NCBI GenBank assembly: GCA_040385525.1
Contig: JAZKHE010000002.1
Span: 558,001-622,000 of the forward strand
Length of the DNA: 64,000 nucleotides
Reading direction: 5' to 3'
DNA from: JAZKHE01 sp040385525
GTDB lineage: Bacteria; Bacteroidota; Bacteroidia; UBA4408
In this document: piece after piece, positions 54,239 to 61,257 of the stretch
Layout of the letters: each line of letters begins with the position of its first letter
Position numbering within the stretch: position 1 is the first letter of the stretch
The notes under the pieces: model-generated
Database searches by the model: none
The model's input: only the letters and a program-made list of their open reading frames with translations
What the model was told of the DNA's origin: nothing
Translations under genes and position numbers: made by a program

Positions 54239-55534
54239 CTAAATTTCTTCAATCTTTCTATCATCAGTAAAATATTTTATACCTGTTTTTCCGTATCTGT
54301 TTTTGGTGCAAATGGCTATTCTTTTTCCATCAACTATAGATGTTTCAATGTTAATACCTGCATCAAAAGCAGCCATAGTTCCACCACGCATTTGTCCTGA
54401 AGTAGTTAACTGAAAAATGGAAACGAAAATAGTATTGGGAAATGTAATTCTTAATTTATCAAACTCATTAATGTCTGCATTTAATTTGCCCCAACTATCA
54501 ATAACCATAACATCAAAATCGTTAGCGAATTTTTGTATGGTTTCTAAATTTGCTTCCTCACGAATTTTAAAATTGGCTTCGTTTTGCAAATTGTAAGATT
54601 CAATTTTTTCTTTCGTAAGCTGCGTAATACCTTCTTCGCAAGAGAAGTAGGCAACCTTGTAATTTAGTTTTATAAATTTACTGATGAGGTCAAAAGAAAA
54701 ATACGTTTTTCCTGAACCTTGCTTACCAGTTAAAGTAATAGCGCATTTGTTTTTTTCTAATGCACCAATAAAAATCCCTAAATCATCACTCAATGTTATT
54801 CTATCCGAAAAATTAATGTTCTTAACATCTTTAGCAGTTACAAATCCGTTCTCATCTTTAAGTTGGTTTAAATCTTTGGAATTATTTTTTTTTGAAATTT
54901 CTTTTTCTAAATCCGTACATCTAATTGTTAGTTCGTCAATACTTTTAATAAGGATGTTTTTTTTGTCAATTATGTAATTCGGTAAACCACTTAAAATGAA
55001 AGGTTTTCTACTTTTGGCAATTTGTTCTAACTGATTGTTTATTTCTTTTATTTCTATAGAATAGTCGAAAAAGTTTGTTTTGTTACTAATTAAATTATCA
55101 ATGGCAACTCCAACCAATCCAAACATAATACCCGTTGAATCTTTAGCGTTGCTTAAAATTGCATTTGATACAGAACCGCCTGATTTTCTTTTTCCATGCA
55201 ATTGTGTGTATTGGTTTCTTAGGTTTATTAATTTCGTTTTAGCTAGTACATCCTTTTGTTTTTGCGAATCCCTATTCTTTTTAATTATTTCATCATCTTC
55301 TAGTTTTTTTGTCAATGCTAAAAGTTCGTTTTGCTTTTGTTCCAAAACGAGTTTAGTTTCCTTCAGTAGAATTTCTTCTTTAGATAATAAAAGGTCTCCA
55401 TTTTCCGTAACCGTTACGGATTTTCTTCTGTTAGAACGCACCCTGCATTTGTCTGAACAATAGATTGCACGAAGGTTTTTGGCTTGAAATGCTTTTTTGC
55501 ACTCTAAACAGTTTTTATGGTGATTTTTACTCAT
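54239..55534 (-). CDS. Zinc-finger, coiled-coil and RecA-like ATPase of the mobile element
   Basis: 431 aa. The N-terminus has a four-Cys zinc finger (C9, C12, C26, C30), then a long coiled coil (~50-110) with a linker. Residues ~245-431 form a RecA-fold ATPase with Walker A TGKQGSGKT (~267-275) and Walker B VMVIDSWGKL. This resembles RepA/DnaB-like or AAA_25 ATPases of plasmids and phages, so a role in replication or maintenance of the element is possible. It is transcribed divergently from the MerR-HTH gene, across the four-repeat array; a further copy of the repeat lies in its own 5' coding region. Confidence 0.65.
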   Translation of the reverse strand: MSKNHHKNCLECKKAFQAKNLRAIYCSDKCRVRSNRRKSVTVTENGDLLLSKEEILLKETKLVLEQKQNELLALTKKLEDDEIIKKNRDSQKQKDVLAKTKLINLRNQYTQLHGKRKSGGSVSNAILSNAKDSTGIMFGLVGVAIDNLISNKTNFFDYSIEIKEINNQLEQIAKSRKPFILSGLPNYIIDKKNILIKSIDELTIRCTDLEKEISKKNNSKDLNQLKDENGFVTAKDVKNINFSDRITLSDDLGIFIGALEKNKCAITLTGKQGSGKTYFSFDLISKFIKLNYKVAYFSCEEGITQLTKEKIESYNLQNEANFKIREEANLETIQKFANDFDVMVIDSWGKLNADINEFDKLRITFPNTIFVSIFQLTTSGQMRGGTMAAFDAGINIETSIVDGKRIAICTKNRYGKTGIKYFTDDRKIEEI

Positions 55535-55536
55535 TC

Positions 55537-55613
55537 GTTACGCTATTTTATTGATTGTTACGCAAAACAGATGTCCTGTTATGCAAAATAATATCCTTTG
55601 TTACGGAAAATAT
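55537..55613. repeat. Four direct repeats at ~21-bp spacing (iteron or operator array)
   Basis: Copies of GTTAYGSAAAA begin at 55537 (GTTACGCTATT, weakest), 55557 (GTTACGCAAAA), 55578 (GTTATGCAAAA) and 55600 (GTTACGGAAAA): steps of 20, 21 and 22 bp, i.e. two helical turns, so all lie on one face. A fifth copy, inverted, is at about 55403-55417 (GTTACGGAAAAT on minus), and a variant (ATTACGGAAGAAT) at 56696-56708. The array starts directly at the ATG of the ATPase gene. Confidence 0.75.
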
Positions 55614-55632
55614 TTAGGGCAAATATAAATAT

Positions 55633-55657
55633 TATATACAATTATTGTATATATTTG
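55633..55657 (+). promoter_or_regulatory. Perfect 21-bp palindrome overlapping a -7 box
   Basis: TATATACAAT-T-ATTGTATATA (55633-55653) is a perfect palindrome and runs into TATATTTG (55650-55657), a consensus -7 box 36 bp before the ATG at 55694. It is a likely operator for the regulator it precedes, or for another dimeric repressor. Confidence 0.65.
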
Positions 55658-55693
55658 TCAATAATTAATAACACAATATTTTATTTAAGAAAA

Positions 55694-56611
55694 ATGGCAA
55701 CACTAAAAATTGAAGATTTTGATAAGGATAATCTTTTAAAAGAATTGGAAGTTGACTTGCACGATGAAGAGTTTACATTAAAAAACTTGGTTGCAAATAA
55801 TATAACTGCAAGACATCTTCAATATTGGTTTGAAAATGGTTTACTACCTGAAAAAAAAAGAAAGGAAGATGAAAATCACAAATTCAGTTTTATTGATTTG
55901 ATATGGATAAATATTGTGAATGAACTACGATTAATGGGTTTCCCAATCAAAAAAATAAAAATTTCCAAAGACATTTTGCTTTCTAAAAAAACAATACCAG
56001 AATTTTTCAAACTTAATAACGATAGAGAAATAGTAGATTTTTATTACAACTCATACAAAGAAAGCTTTAAAGATAAATCAGTGTTTGAAAAAATATTTTC
56101 CACTAAAAAGAATTTAGATTCTATAAAATCAACTGAAATATCAGCTTTATTTTTCTATATAATTCTCTTTATAAAAGAAAGAGTTAATACAAAAATGCTT
56201 GTTTTTAATACAGGAGAGTTATTAATAGTTGATGAAAATACTCCAAGTCAAGTTGAAAGTATAGCTGAGTATATGGAGAACCAAACTTATATTACAATTC
56301 CAATATTAAAACTAATTTCAAAATTTATACATGATGAAATGAACACAGCTTTTGTTTCCAAAACGAAAATTTTAAATGATAATGAATTGCAAATACTTGC
56401 TTTAATTAGACATGGTGATTATGACTCTATTAAAGTTTATTTTAAGGAAAATAAGCCATCTTTATTAGAGGTTACAAAAAATGTAAAGCTAGATAAAGAA
56501 GCAAGGCTTTCGGAAATTCTATTAAATAGAAAGTATGAGAAACTTGAATTAATTACAAAAGATGGGAACATTACTTATGCTCCAAGAACAACAAAAATAT
56601 TTTTAAAATGA
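55694..56611 (+). CDS. MerR-type HTH regulator of the mobile element
   Basis: The ATG at 55694 gives 305 aa (MATLKIEDFD); the longer frame to 55598 would start inside the repeat array and has no promoter. Residues ~22-85 look like a MerR-type winged helix: LVANNITARHLQYWFENGLLP, then KFSFIDLIWINIVNELRLMGFPIKKI. The rest has helical and beta parts without a known ligand domain. It probably controls the ATPase or recombinase through the repeat array or its own palindrome. Its stop overlaps the ATG of a 54-aa ORF (ATGA). Confidence 0.7.
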   Translation: MATLKIEDFDKDNLLKELEVDLHDEEFTLKNLVANNITARHLQYWFENGLLPEKKRKEDENHKFSFIDLIWINIVNELRLMGFPIKKIKISKDILLSKKTIPEFFKLNNDREIVDFYYNSYKESFKDKSVFEKIFSTKKNLDSIKSTEISALFFYIILFIKERVNTKMLVFNTGELLIVDENTPSQVESIAEYMENQTYITIPILKLISKFIHDEMNTAFVSKTKILNDNELQILALIRHGDYDSIKVYFKENKPSLLEVTKNVKLDKEARLSEILLNRKYEKLELITKDGNITYAPRTTKIFLK

Positions 56612-56772
56612 AAAACTGTTACAGCACTTTAAACAACAGTAAATTAATTGTACCGCCAGTGTCGGACAAATTGTGGTTAAGCTTTCTTACCGAACATTAC
56701 GGAAGAATATGCATGTTCTTAAATTCACATGCTATCATTAAACGAATGCAGAAAAATATTATCAAAGGATGA
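56608..56772 (+). CDS. Tiny ORF coupled to the regulator gene (54 aa)
   Basis: Starts with ATGA overlap on the stop of the 305-aa regulator. Product MKNCYSTLNNSKLIVPPVSD... to residue 54, basic and without known domain. Overlapped in another frame by the next ORF from 56729, so at most one may be fully functional there; expression is inferred from the coupled start only. Confidence 0.35.
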   Translation: MKNCYSTLNNSKLIVPPVSDKLWLSFLTEHYGRICMFLNSHAIIKRMQKNIIKG

Positions 56773-56908
56773 TAAAATATACACAGATGAAGAAATAATA
56801 GAGATTCGTAATTGGGTTAATAATATGGCAGATATTGCCTTAACAATTGTAGACAAAAATGGGATTGATAATCTTAACGAAATTATCGACAGAAGGAACA
56901 AAAAATAA
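56729..56908 (+). CDS. Small acidic protein before the recombinase (59 aa)
   Basis: Product MLSLNECRKILSKDDKIYTD..., helical, with a composition typical of real proteins and ending DRRNKK. It ends 21 bp before the recombinase ATG, so it could be a small recombinase accessory factor (recombination directionality factors are often this size); that role is only a guess. It overlaps the tail of the 54-aa ORF by 44 bp. Confidence 0.5.
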   Translation: MLSLNECRKILSKDDKIYTDEEIIEIRNWVNNMADIALTIVDKNGIDNLNEIIDRRNKK

Positions 56909-56929
56909 ACGAATAAAAATTCAATTGCT

Positions 56930-58492
56930 ATGAAGCAAAGAGCCATACTTTATACTCGTGTATCTACTGATGAACAAAATAATGGGTATAGTCCTGCTGA
57001 CCAAAAAGAAAGGCTAATTAAATATTGTGAACAACATAATATTGACGTTGTTTCTATTTATCACGATGATGAAAGTGGAAAAACATTTAATCGTCCGCAA
57101 TGGTTAAACATAATGAACTACCTCAAAAAAAATAGAAATTCGGTAGATTTATTAATTTTCATAAAGTGGGATAGATTCTCTCGAAATAGCGCTGAAGCAT
57201 ACTTTGCTATTAAAGAATTAAATAAGTTTGGCGTTGAACCACAAGCCATAGAACAACCTCTTAATTTGGAAATTCCTGAGCAAAAAATAATGTTGGCAAT
57301 TTATTTAGCAGCACCCGAAGTTGATAATGATAGGAGAGCCTTAAATGTTTTTCACGGTATGAGAAGGGCTAAAAAAGAAGGGCGTTATTTGGGAACACAT
57401 CCAAGAGGTTATGTTAATGCAAGAGATGAAAAGAATAAACCTATTATCATTCCTGAAGGTGGCATAAACGAAGCATTAATTAAAAAAGCTTTTTCAGAAT
57501 TTTCAACTGGATTATTTAACATAGAAGAACTAAGGAGAAAGCTTGTTAAAGAAGGTCTTAAATTGACTAAAAATGCTTTTGCAACATTGTTAAGAAACAA
57601 AACCTATATCGGTAAAATATTTATCCCTGCTTACAAAGATGAACCCGCACAATGGATTGATGGAATTCACGAAGGAATAATTGATGAATATGTTTTTTTT
57701 GAAGTGCAAGAAGTTTTAGCAGGAAGGAAAAGAAACGTTCCAAACAAAATTCAAACTGTGCGTGATGAACTTCCATTAAGAGGATATTTAGAATGCCCAA
57801 GATGTGGAAGACCACTAACAGGTTCAGCATCAACAGGTCGTTCTGGCGACAAGTTTTACTATTACCATTGCAGCAAAGGATGTAAGGAGCGCATCAAAGC
57901 AAAAGAAACAAATGAAATTTTTGCAAAAAAACTAAAAACATTTAAACTCAATTCTCAAGTAACTGAATTATTAATTAGAACTTTAAAAGAGAAGTTAAAG
58001 TTAAATAGTGGAGTAAATAAAAGTGAGATTGAGAAGGTTGTCAAAGAAATAGACAAGAATAAATTTCGATTAAAAAACTTACAAATATTAATGTTAGATG
58101 GAGAACTTAATCCAACAGAATACAAAGAATTGAAATTGAAGTTGGAAGAAGAATTAATCCACTTAACGAATGAAGAAAACAAATTAAGATTAGGTTCAAG
58201 CTCACACGACAAATTAATCGACACTTGCGCAAAAGTAATTCAAAACCTTGATATAGCTTATGAAAAGGCAGATGCGCCAACAAAACAACGAATTGTTGGT
58301 TCGATATTCCCTGAAAAGTTCCAATTTATAAATAATCAAGTTCGAACCACAAAAGCAAATGAACTGATTGACCGAATTATCAATAAAATAAAGGATTCTA
58401 AAGGGAATAAAAAAGGGCAACAATCATTTTATGAATTGTTGCCCTGTAGTGTGGGGAGTACTGGGTTCGAACCAGTGACCCCCTGCTTGTAA
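56930..58492 (+). CDS. Large serine recombinase (integrase)
   Basis: 520 aa in the integrated state. Resolvase domain ~1-150 with catalytic S12 (YTRVSTDEQ) and KWDRFSRN; recombinase domain ~165-270; zinc ribbon from C289 (CPRCGRPLTG ... CSKGC); long coiled coil ~360-430. The last 11 residues (STGFEPVTPCL) are encoded by the tRNA-Val gene beyond the right att core. In the circular element the same frame would continue for 32 other residues now found at 41996-42095. It catalyses attP x attB integration and, with a helper protein, excision. A hairpin terminator for the opposite strand lies in its 3' end. Confidence 0.95.
   Translation: MKQRAILYTRVSTDEQNNGYSPADQKERLIKYCEQHNIDVVSIYHDDESGKTFNRPQWLNIMNYLKKNRNSVDLLIFIKWDRFSRNSAEAYFAIKELNKFGVEPQAIEQPLNLEIPEQKIMLAIYLAAPEVDNDRRALNVFHGMRRAKKEGRYLGTHPRGYVNARDEKNKPIIIPEGGINEALIKKAFSEFSTGLFNIEELRRKLVKEGLKLTKNAFATLLRNKTYIGKIFIPAYKDEPAQWIDGIHEGIIDEYVFFEVQEVLAGRKRNVPNKIQTVRDELPLRGYLECPRCGRPLTGSASTGRSGDKFYYYHCSKGCKERIKAKETNEIFAKKLKTFKLNSQVTELLIRTLKEKLKLNSGVNKSEIEKVVKEIDKNKFRLKNLQILMLDGELNPTEYKELKLKLEEELIHLTNEENKLRLGSSSHDKLIDTCAKVIQNLDIAYEKADAPTKQRIVGSIFPEKFQFINNQVRTTKANELIDRIINKIKDSKGNKKGQQSFYELLPCSVGSTGFEPVTPCL
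58414..58445 (-). terminator. Element-encoded replacement terminator for tRNA-Val
   Basis: Perfect 11-bp stem AGGGCAACAAT (58414-58424) with ATTGTTGCCCT (58435-58445), 10-nt loop. Read on the minus strand it is followed by six T (58408-58414 region). It lies 6 bp inside the right att core, so a tRNA transcript leaving the gene meets it at once. It is also part of the recombinase coding sequence (GQQSFYELLP). Confidence 0.85.
58451..58455 (+). other. attR core
   Basis: Element CCCTGTAGT, then core GTGGG, then tRNA-Val GAGTACTGGG. The core covers the complement of C74, A73 and the last acceptor bases of the tRNA. Confidence 0.85.
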
Positions 58493-58526
58493 GGCAGGTG
58501 CTCTGAACCAGCTGAGCTAACCCCCC
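58452..58526 (-). tRNA. tRNA-Val(TAC)
   Basis: Read on minus: acceptor GGGGGGT/ACTCCCC (one G-U pair), D-arm GCTC-AGCTGGTTCA-GAGC, anticodon arm CCTGC-CTTACAA-GCAGG with TAC, variable GGGTC, T-arm ACTGG-TTCGAAC-CCAGT, discriminator A at 58452. In the present state the bases after A73 are C-A, not CCA, because the element has replaced the third base onward; the lost CCA is preserved at the left end of the element. The CCA-adding enzyme would restore it. Confidence 0.96.
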
Positions 58527-58612
58527 AAAATCAATTACCATTGTAATTGGGATTGCAAAAGTAGGACTATTTTTTTTCTCTCCAAATTTTTTTTAGAAAA
58601 AATGCAAAAAAA

Positions 58613-58786
58613 TCAACTCGCTTTTCTAAAACCTAGCATTATGCTTATAATTCCTAAAGGTATTGGAACGTAAAAAAAGTCGGCCAATTCTGATAAATGG
58701 CCACTATTTGTGCCAATTACAAACATTGCAATTGATGCAATTAAACAAATTACACCAAAAATCCAGAAAAACAGTTTTTGTTTCAT
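58613..58786 (-). CDS. Small membrane protein (57 aa)
   Basis: Product MKQKLFFWIFGVICLIASIA... with two hydrophobic helices (~5-25 and ~36-52) joined by a polar loop TNSGHLSELADF, and a basic end FRKAS. No known family. It is the only ORF in the otherwise empty 381-bp interval 58527-58907 and lies divergent to the SPFH gene. Confidence 0.55.
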   Translation of the reverse strand: MKQKLFFWIFGVICLIASIAMFVIGTNSGHLSELADFFYVPIPLGIISIMLGFRKAS

Positions 58787-58874
58787 ATTACTATAAAATT
58801 TGTTTAACGAAGTTAATATTAATTTGATTTGTAATTATTTATGTAAAAGCATTTTTTTAATTTAATAATTTTAA

Positions 58875-58882
58875 TAAATTTG
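58875..58882 (+). promoter_or_regulatory. Probable -7 box of the SPFH operon
   Basis: TAAATTTG, a perfect TAnnTTTG, 25 bp before the ATG at 58908. No TTG at correct distance upstream, so the promoter is only half supported. Confidence 0.4.
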
Positions 58883-58907
58883 GATAAACAATTTAAAACA
58901 AATTAAA

Positions 58908-60110
58908 ATGGGCCGTTTAAAAGAAAAATTATTTGGACAGTTTAAAGACGTAGTTCAATGGGAAGACAACACTAACGATACTTTAGTTTATAAGTTTCAA
59001 CGTAATGATACTGCCTTAAAAAACGGCTCGGTGCTTACGGTACATCCTAGCCAAATGGCAATTTTTGTAAATAAAGGAAAAGTAGGTAGTGTTTTTGAGC
59101 CAGGTTCGTACACTTTAGACACCGACAATAAAATGTTTATTACCGACTTAAAAAGTTGGGATTTTTTATTTAATAGTCCTTGGGTTTTTGAGTGTTACTT
59201 TTTTAGTTCTAAACTTTTTAGTGGCTTTTGGGGAAGTACCAACAAAGAAGGTATTTACATGCATTGCCAAGAGTTAGGCGATATTTATTTTAGAGCCAAC
59301 GGAACTTATAGTTTTAAAATTGTAGATCCTCAAAAATTGTTTACGAGCTTATCAGGTTCCGAAGATTTTTATACGCTAGATGAATTTGAATCGCAACTTA
59401 AATTTAAAGAAAGAATTAGTGGTAAAGTAGAAGAACTTTTTGCAAACGCTACAGTTACTGCGCGCAGATTACAATCGCAACGCTCAGAATTTGGTAAACA
59501 ATTACACGAATTTGTTGCGCCTGAATTTGCTAAGTATGGTATTGAACTAGATTCAGTAAGTTTTGCAAGTATTTCGTTCTCTGAAGAAATTGCTAAAACA
59601 ATGAAAGAGATGACTTCAGAAAACTTGAAGTTACAACAAGAAATGAAAGAACTTAAAGCAAAAGGTGGTTTAAGTGCGCAAGAAGCAAATACAATTAACA
59701 CATTAAAACAAGGAGATGCAATGGTTAATTTTTCGAACAACGAAGGAGATATTGGCGGTATGATGGGCATGGGAGTTGGTTATACAATGATGAACCAAAT
59801 GGGACAACAATTTAATCAACAGCAACAAATGCATCAACAGCAAATGCAACAACAACCAAATATGCAGCAAGGTGCAGGTGCTCCGCCACCACCGCCAGTT
59901 CCACAAGCATCAGCTTATTTTGTAGCTGTTAATGGTGCACAAACTGGTCCGTTTACTTTACCTGTGTTGCAACAAATGATTCAGCAAGGAACATTTAATA
60001 AAGATTCGTTAGTTTGGAAACAAGGTATGGCTGCTTGGACTGCCTCAGCGCAAGTGCAAGAAATTTCAGGATTATTTGGAGCAGTTCCACCACCATTACC
60101 ACCAATGTAA
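58908..60110 (+). CDS. SPFH-domain protein with C-terminal GYF_2 domain (YdjI-like)
   Basis: 400 aa. Residues ~1-260 resemble the YdjI/'virion core protein' branch of SPFH (band 7) proteins: QWEDNTNDTLVYKFQ, the VHPSQMAIFVNKGK strand and a coiled-coil stretch rich in E/A. A Q/M-rich linker (~295-325) and PPPPPVPQ precede a GYF_2 domain (~335-385, AYFVAVNGAQTGPFTLPVLQQMI). In Bacillus, relatives form a membrane-stress complex with a zinc-ribbon membrane protein; the next gene encodes such a protein 24 bp away. Localisation at the inner membrane is inferred. Confidence 0.85.
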   Translation: MGRLKEKLFGQFKDVVQWEDNTNDTLVYKFQRNDTALKNGSVLTVHPSQMAIFVNKGKVGSVFEPGSYTLDTDNKMFITDLKSWDFLFNSPWVFECYFFSSKLFSGFWGSTNKEGIYMHCQELGDIYFRANGTYSFKIVDPQKLFTSLSGSEDFYTLDEFESQLKFKERISGKVEELFANATVTARRLQSQRSEFGKQLHEFVAPEFAKYGIELDSVSFASISFSEEIAKTMKEMTSENLKLQQEMKELKAKGGLSAQEANTINTLKQGDAMVNFSNNEGDIGGMMGMGVGYTMMNQMGQQFNQQQQMHQQQMQQQPNMQQGAGAPPPPPVPQASAYFVAVNGAQTGPFTLPVLQQMIQQGTFNKDSLVWKQGMAAWTASAQVQEISGLFGAVPPPLPPM

Positions 60111-60134
60111 TTTTTAACGTAAAAAATTAATTTT

Positions 60135-61247
60135 ATGAGCCAAACTGAACCAACAATAACACAAACAGAAAAAACAATTGCTTGCAGTTCGTGCGGAGGA
60201 GATTTAAGCTATAAGCCTGGAACAAAGAGTTTAAAATGTAAATATTGTAACTCAGAACAAGAAATTGCAGATGTTCCAGCTGTAGCAGTTACAGAGTCCG
60301 ATTATCATTCTGTTTTACAAAACTCAGCAAATTTAGGCGATAAACAAGAGTTGCACACAGTAAGTTGTTCGTCGTGTGCGGCGGTTGTTACCATGAAACC
60401 AAATGTAGTTTCAGATTTTTGTCCGTATTGTGGAACAGATATAATTGTTAGCGGAGGAACATCGTGTTCTGTATTAAAACCAAAATATGTTTTGCCATTT
60501 AAAATAGAAGTAAAAGCTGCCAAAGAAGAGTTTAATAAGTGGATAAAAAGCTTATGGTGGGCACCAAATTCTATTACAAAAATGCAGAACAATACCGAAA
60601 AGTTGCAAGGAATGTATATTCCGTATTGGACATACGATACGGCAACTCATACAAAGTACTCTGGTATGCGTGGCGATTATTATTATGAAACAGAAAGCTA
60701 TACCGACTCGCAAGGTAAAACACAAACGCACCGAGTTAGAAAAACACGTTGGTCTTCTACTTCGGGTTATGTTAGTAATAAATTTGATGATGTTTTAGTG
60801 ATAGCTTCTAAATCGCTGCCAACAAAAATTGCTGATGATTTAGAGCCTTGGGATTTAAAAAATTTAGAAGGATTTACAGAACATTATCTTTCGGGATACA
60901 GAACCGAAGCCTATGCAGTTGGTTTGGAAGATGGTTTTGAAGTTGTTAAAGATAAAATTAAAGGTGTAATTAATAAAACAATAGAAAGTGATATTGGTGG
61001 AGATACGCAGCAAATTATTTCGAAAGATGTAGATTACAACAGTATTACTTTTAAGCATATTTTATTACCACTTTGGATTAGTACTTTTAATTTTGGTGGT
61101 AAATCATATCGCTTTTTAATTAATGCAAGAACTGGCGAAGTGCAAGGCGAACGCCCTTACAGCTGGATAAAAATTACACTTGCTGTAATAGCTGCTTTAG
61201 CCGTAATTGCAGGTATTATTGTACTAATTAAAATGAATCAAAAATAA
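60135..61247 (+). CDS. Double zinc-ribbon membrane protein (YdjG-like partner)
   Basis: 370 aa. Two four-cysteine zinc ribbons: C17/C20/C35/C38 and C78/C81/C96/C99. A large beta-rich middle region with repeated W/Y (YIPYWTYDT, HILLPLWISTFNFGGKSYRF) and a single C-terminal transmembrane helix (~348-366) follow. This order, zinc ribbons then tail anchor, is that of proteins encoded with SPFH partners. It probably anchors or recruits the upstream SPFH protein to the membrane. Confidence 0.75.
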   Translation: MSQTEPTITQTEKTIACSSCGGDLSYKPGTKSLKCKYCNSEQEIADVPAVAVTESDYHSVLQNSANLGDKQELHTVSCSSCAAVVTMKPNVVSDFCPYCGTDIIVSGGTSCSVLKPKYVLPFKIEVKAAKEEFNKWIKSLWWAPNSITKMQNNTEKLQGMYIPYWTYDTATHTKYSGMRGDYYYETESYTDSQGKTQTHRVRKTRWSSTSGYVSNKFDDVLVIASKSLPTKIADDLEPWDLKNLEGFTEHYLSGYRTEAYAVGLEDGFEVVKDKIKGVINKTIESDIGGDTQQIISKDVDYNSITFKHILLPLWISTFNFGGKSYRFLINARTGEVQGERPYSWIKITLAVIAALAVIAGIIVLIKMNQK

Positions 61248-61257
61248 TTTAGAGTAT

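Larger units (their letters stand above)
41991..58455 (+). mobile_element. Integrative element carrying metal resistance, inserted at tRNA-Val(TAC)
   Basis: Bounded by GTGGG at 41991-41995 and 58451-58455 (element length 16,460 bp). Joining the outer flanks gives tRNA-Val ending ACTCCCC-A-CCA, followed at once by a terminator. Joining the inner ends gives GTAGTG-TGGG-CACTAC, a symmetric attP. The large serine recombinase gene abuts the right end and its frame continues into the left end. Cargo: MerR-controlled thiol-rich proteins, P-type ATPase, RND efflux, YnfA and DUF3703 proteins. Maintenance genes: RecA-like ATPase, MerR-HTH regulator, repeat array. No relaxase, VirB4 or other conjugation gene is present, so it is not self-transmissible by itself. 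Confidence 0.9.

Noticed and set aside
55598..55693. 32-residue N-terminal extension of the MerR-HTH protein
   Set aside because: It would start inside the repeat array, upstream of the only -7 box.
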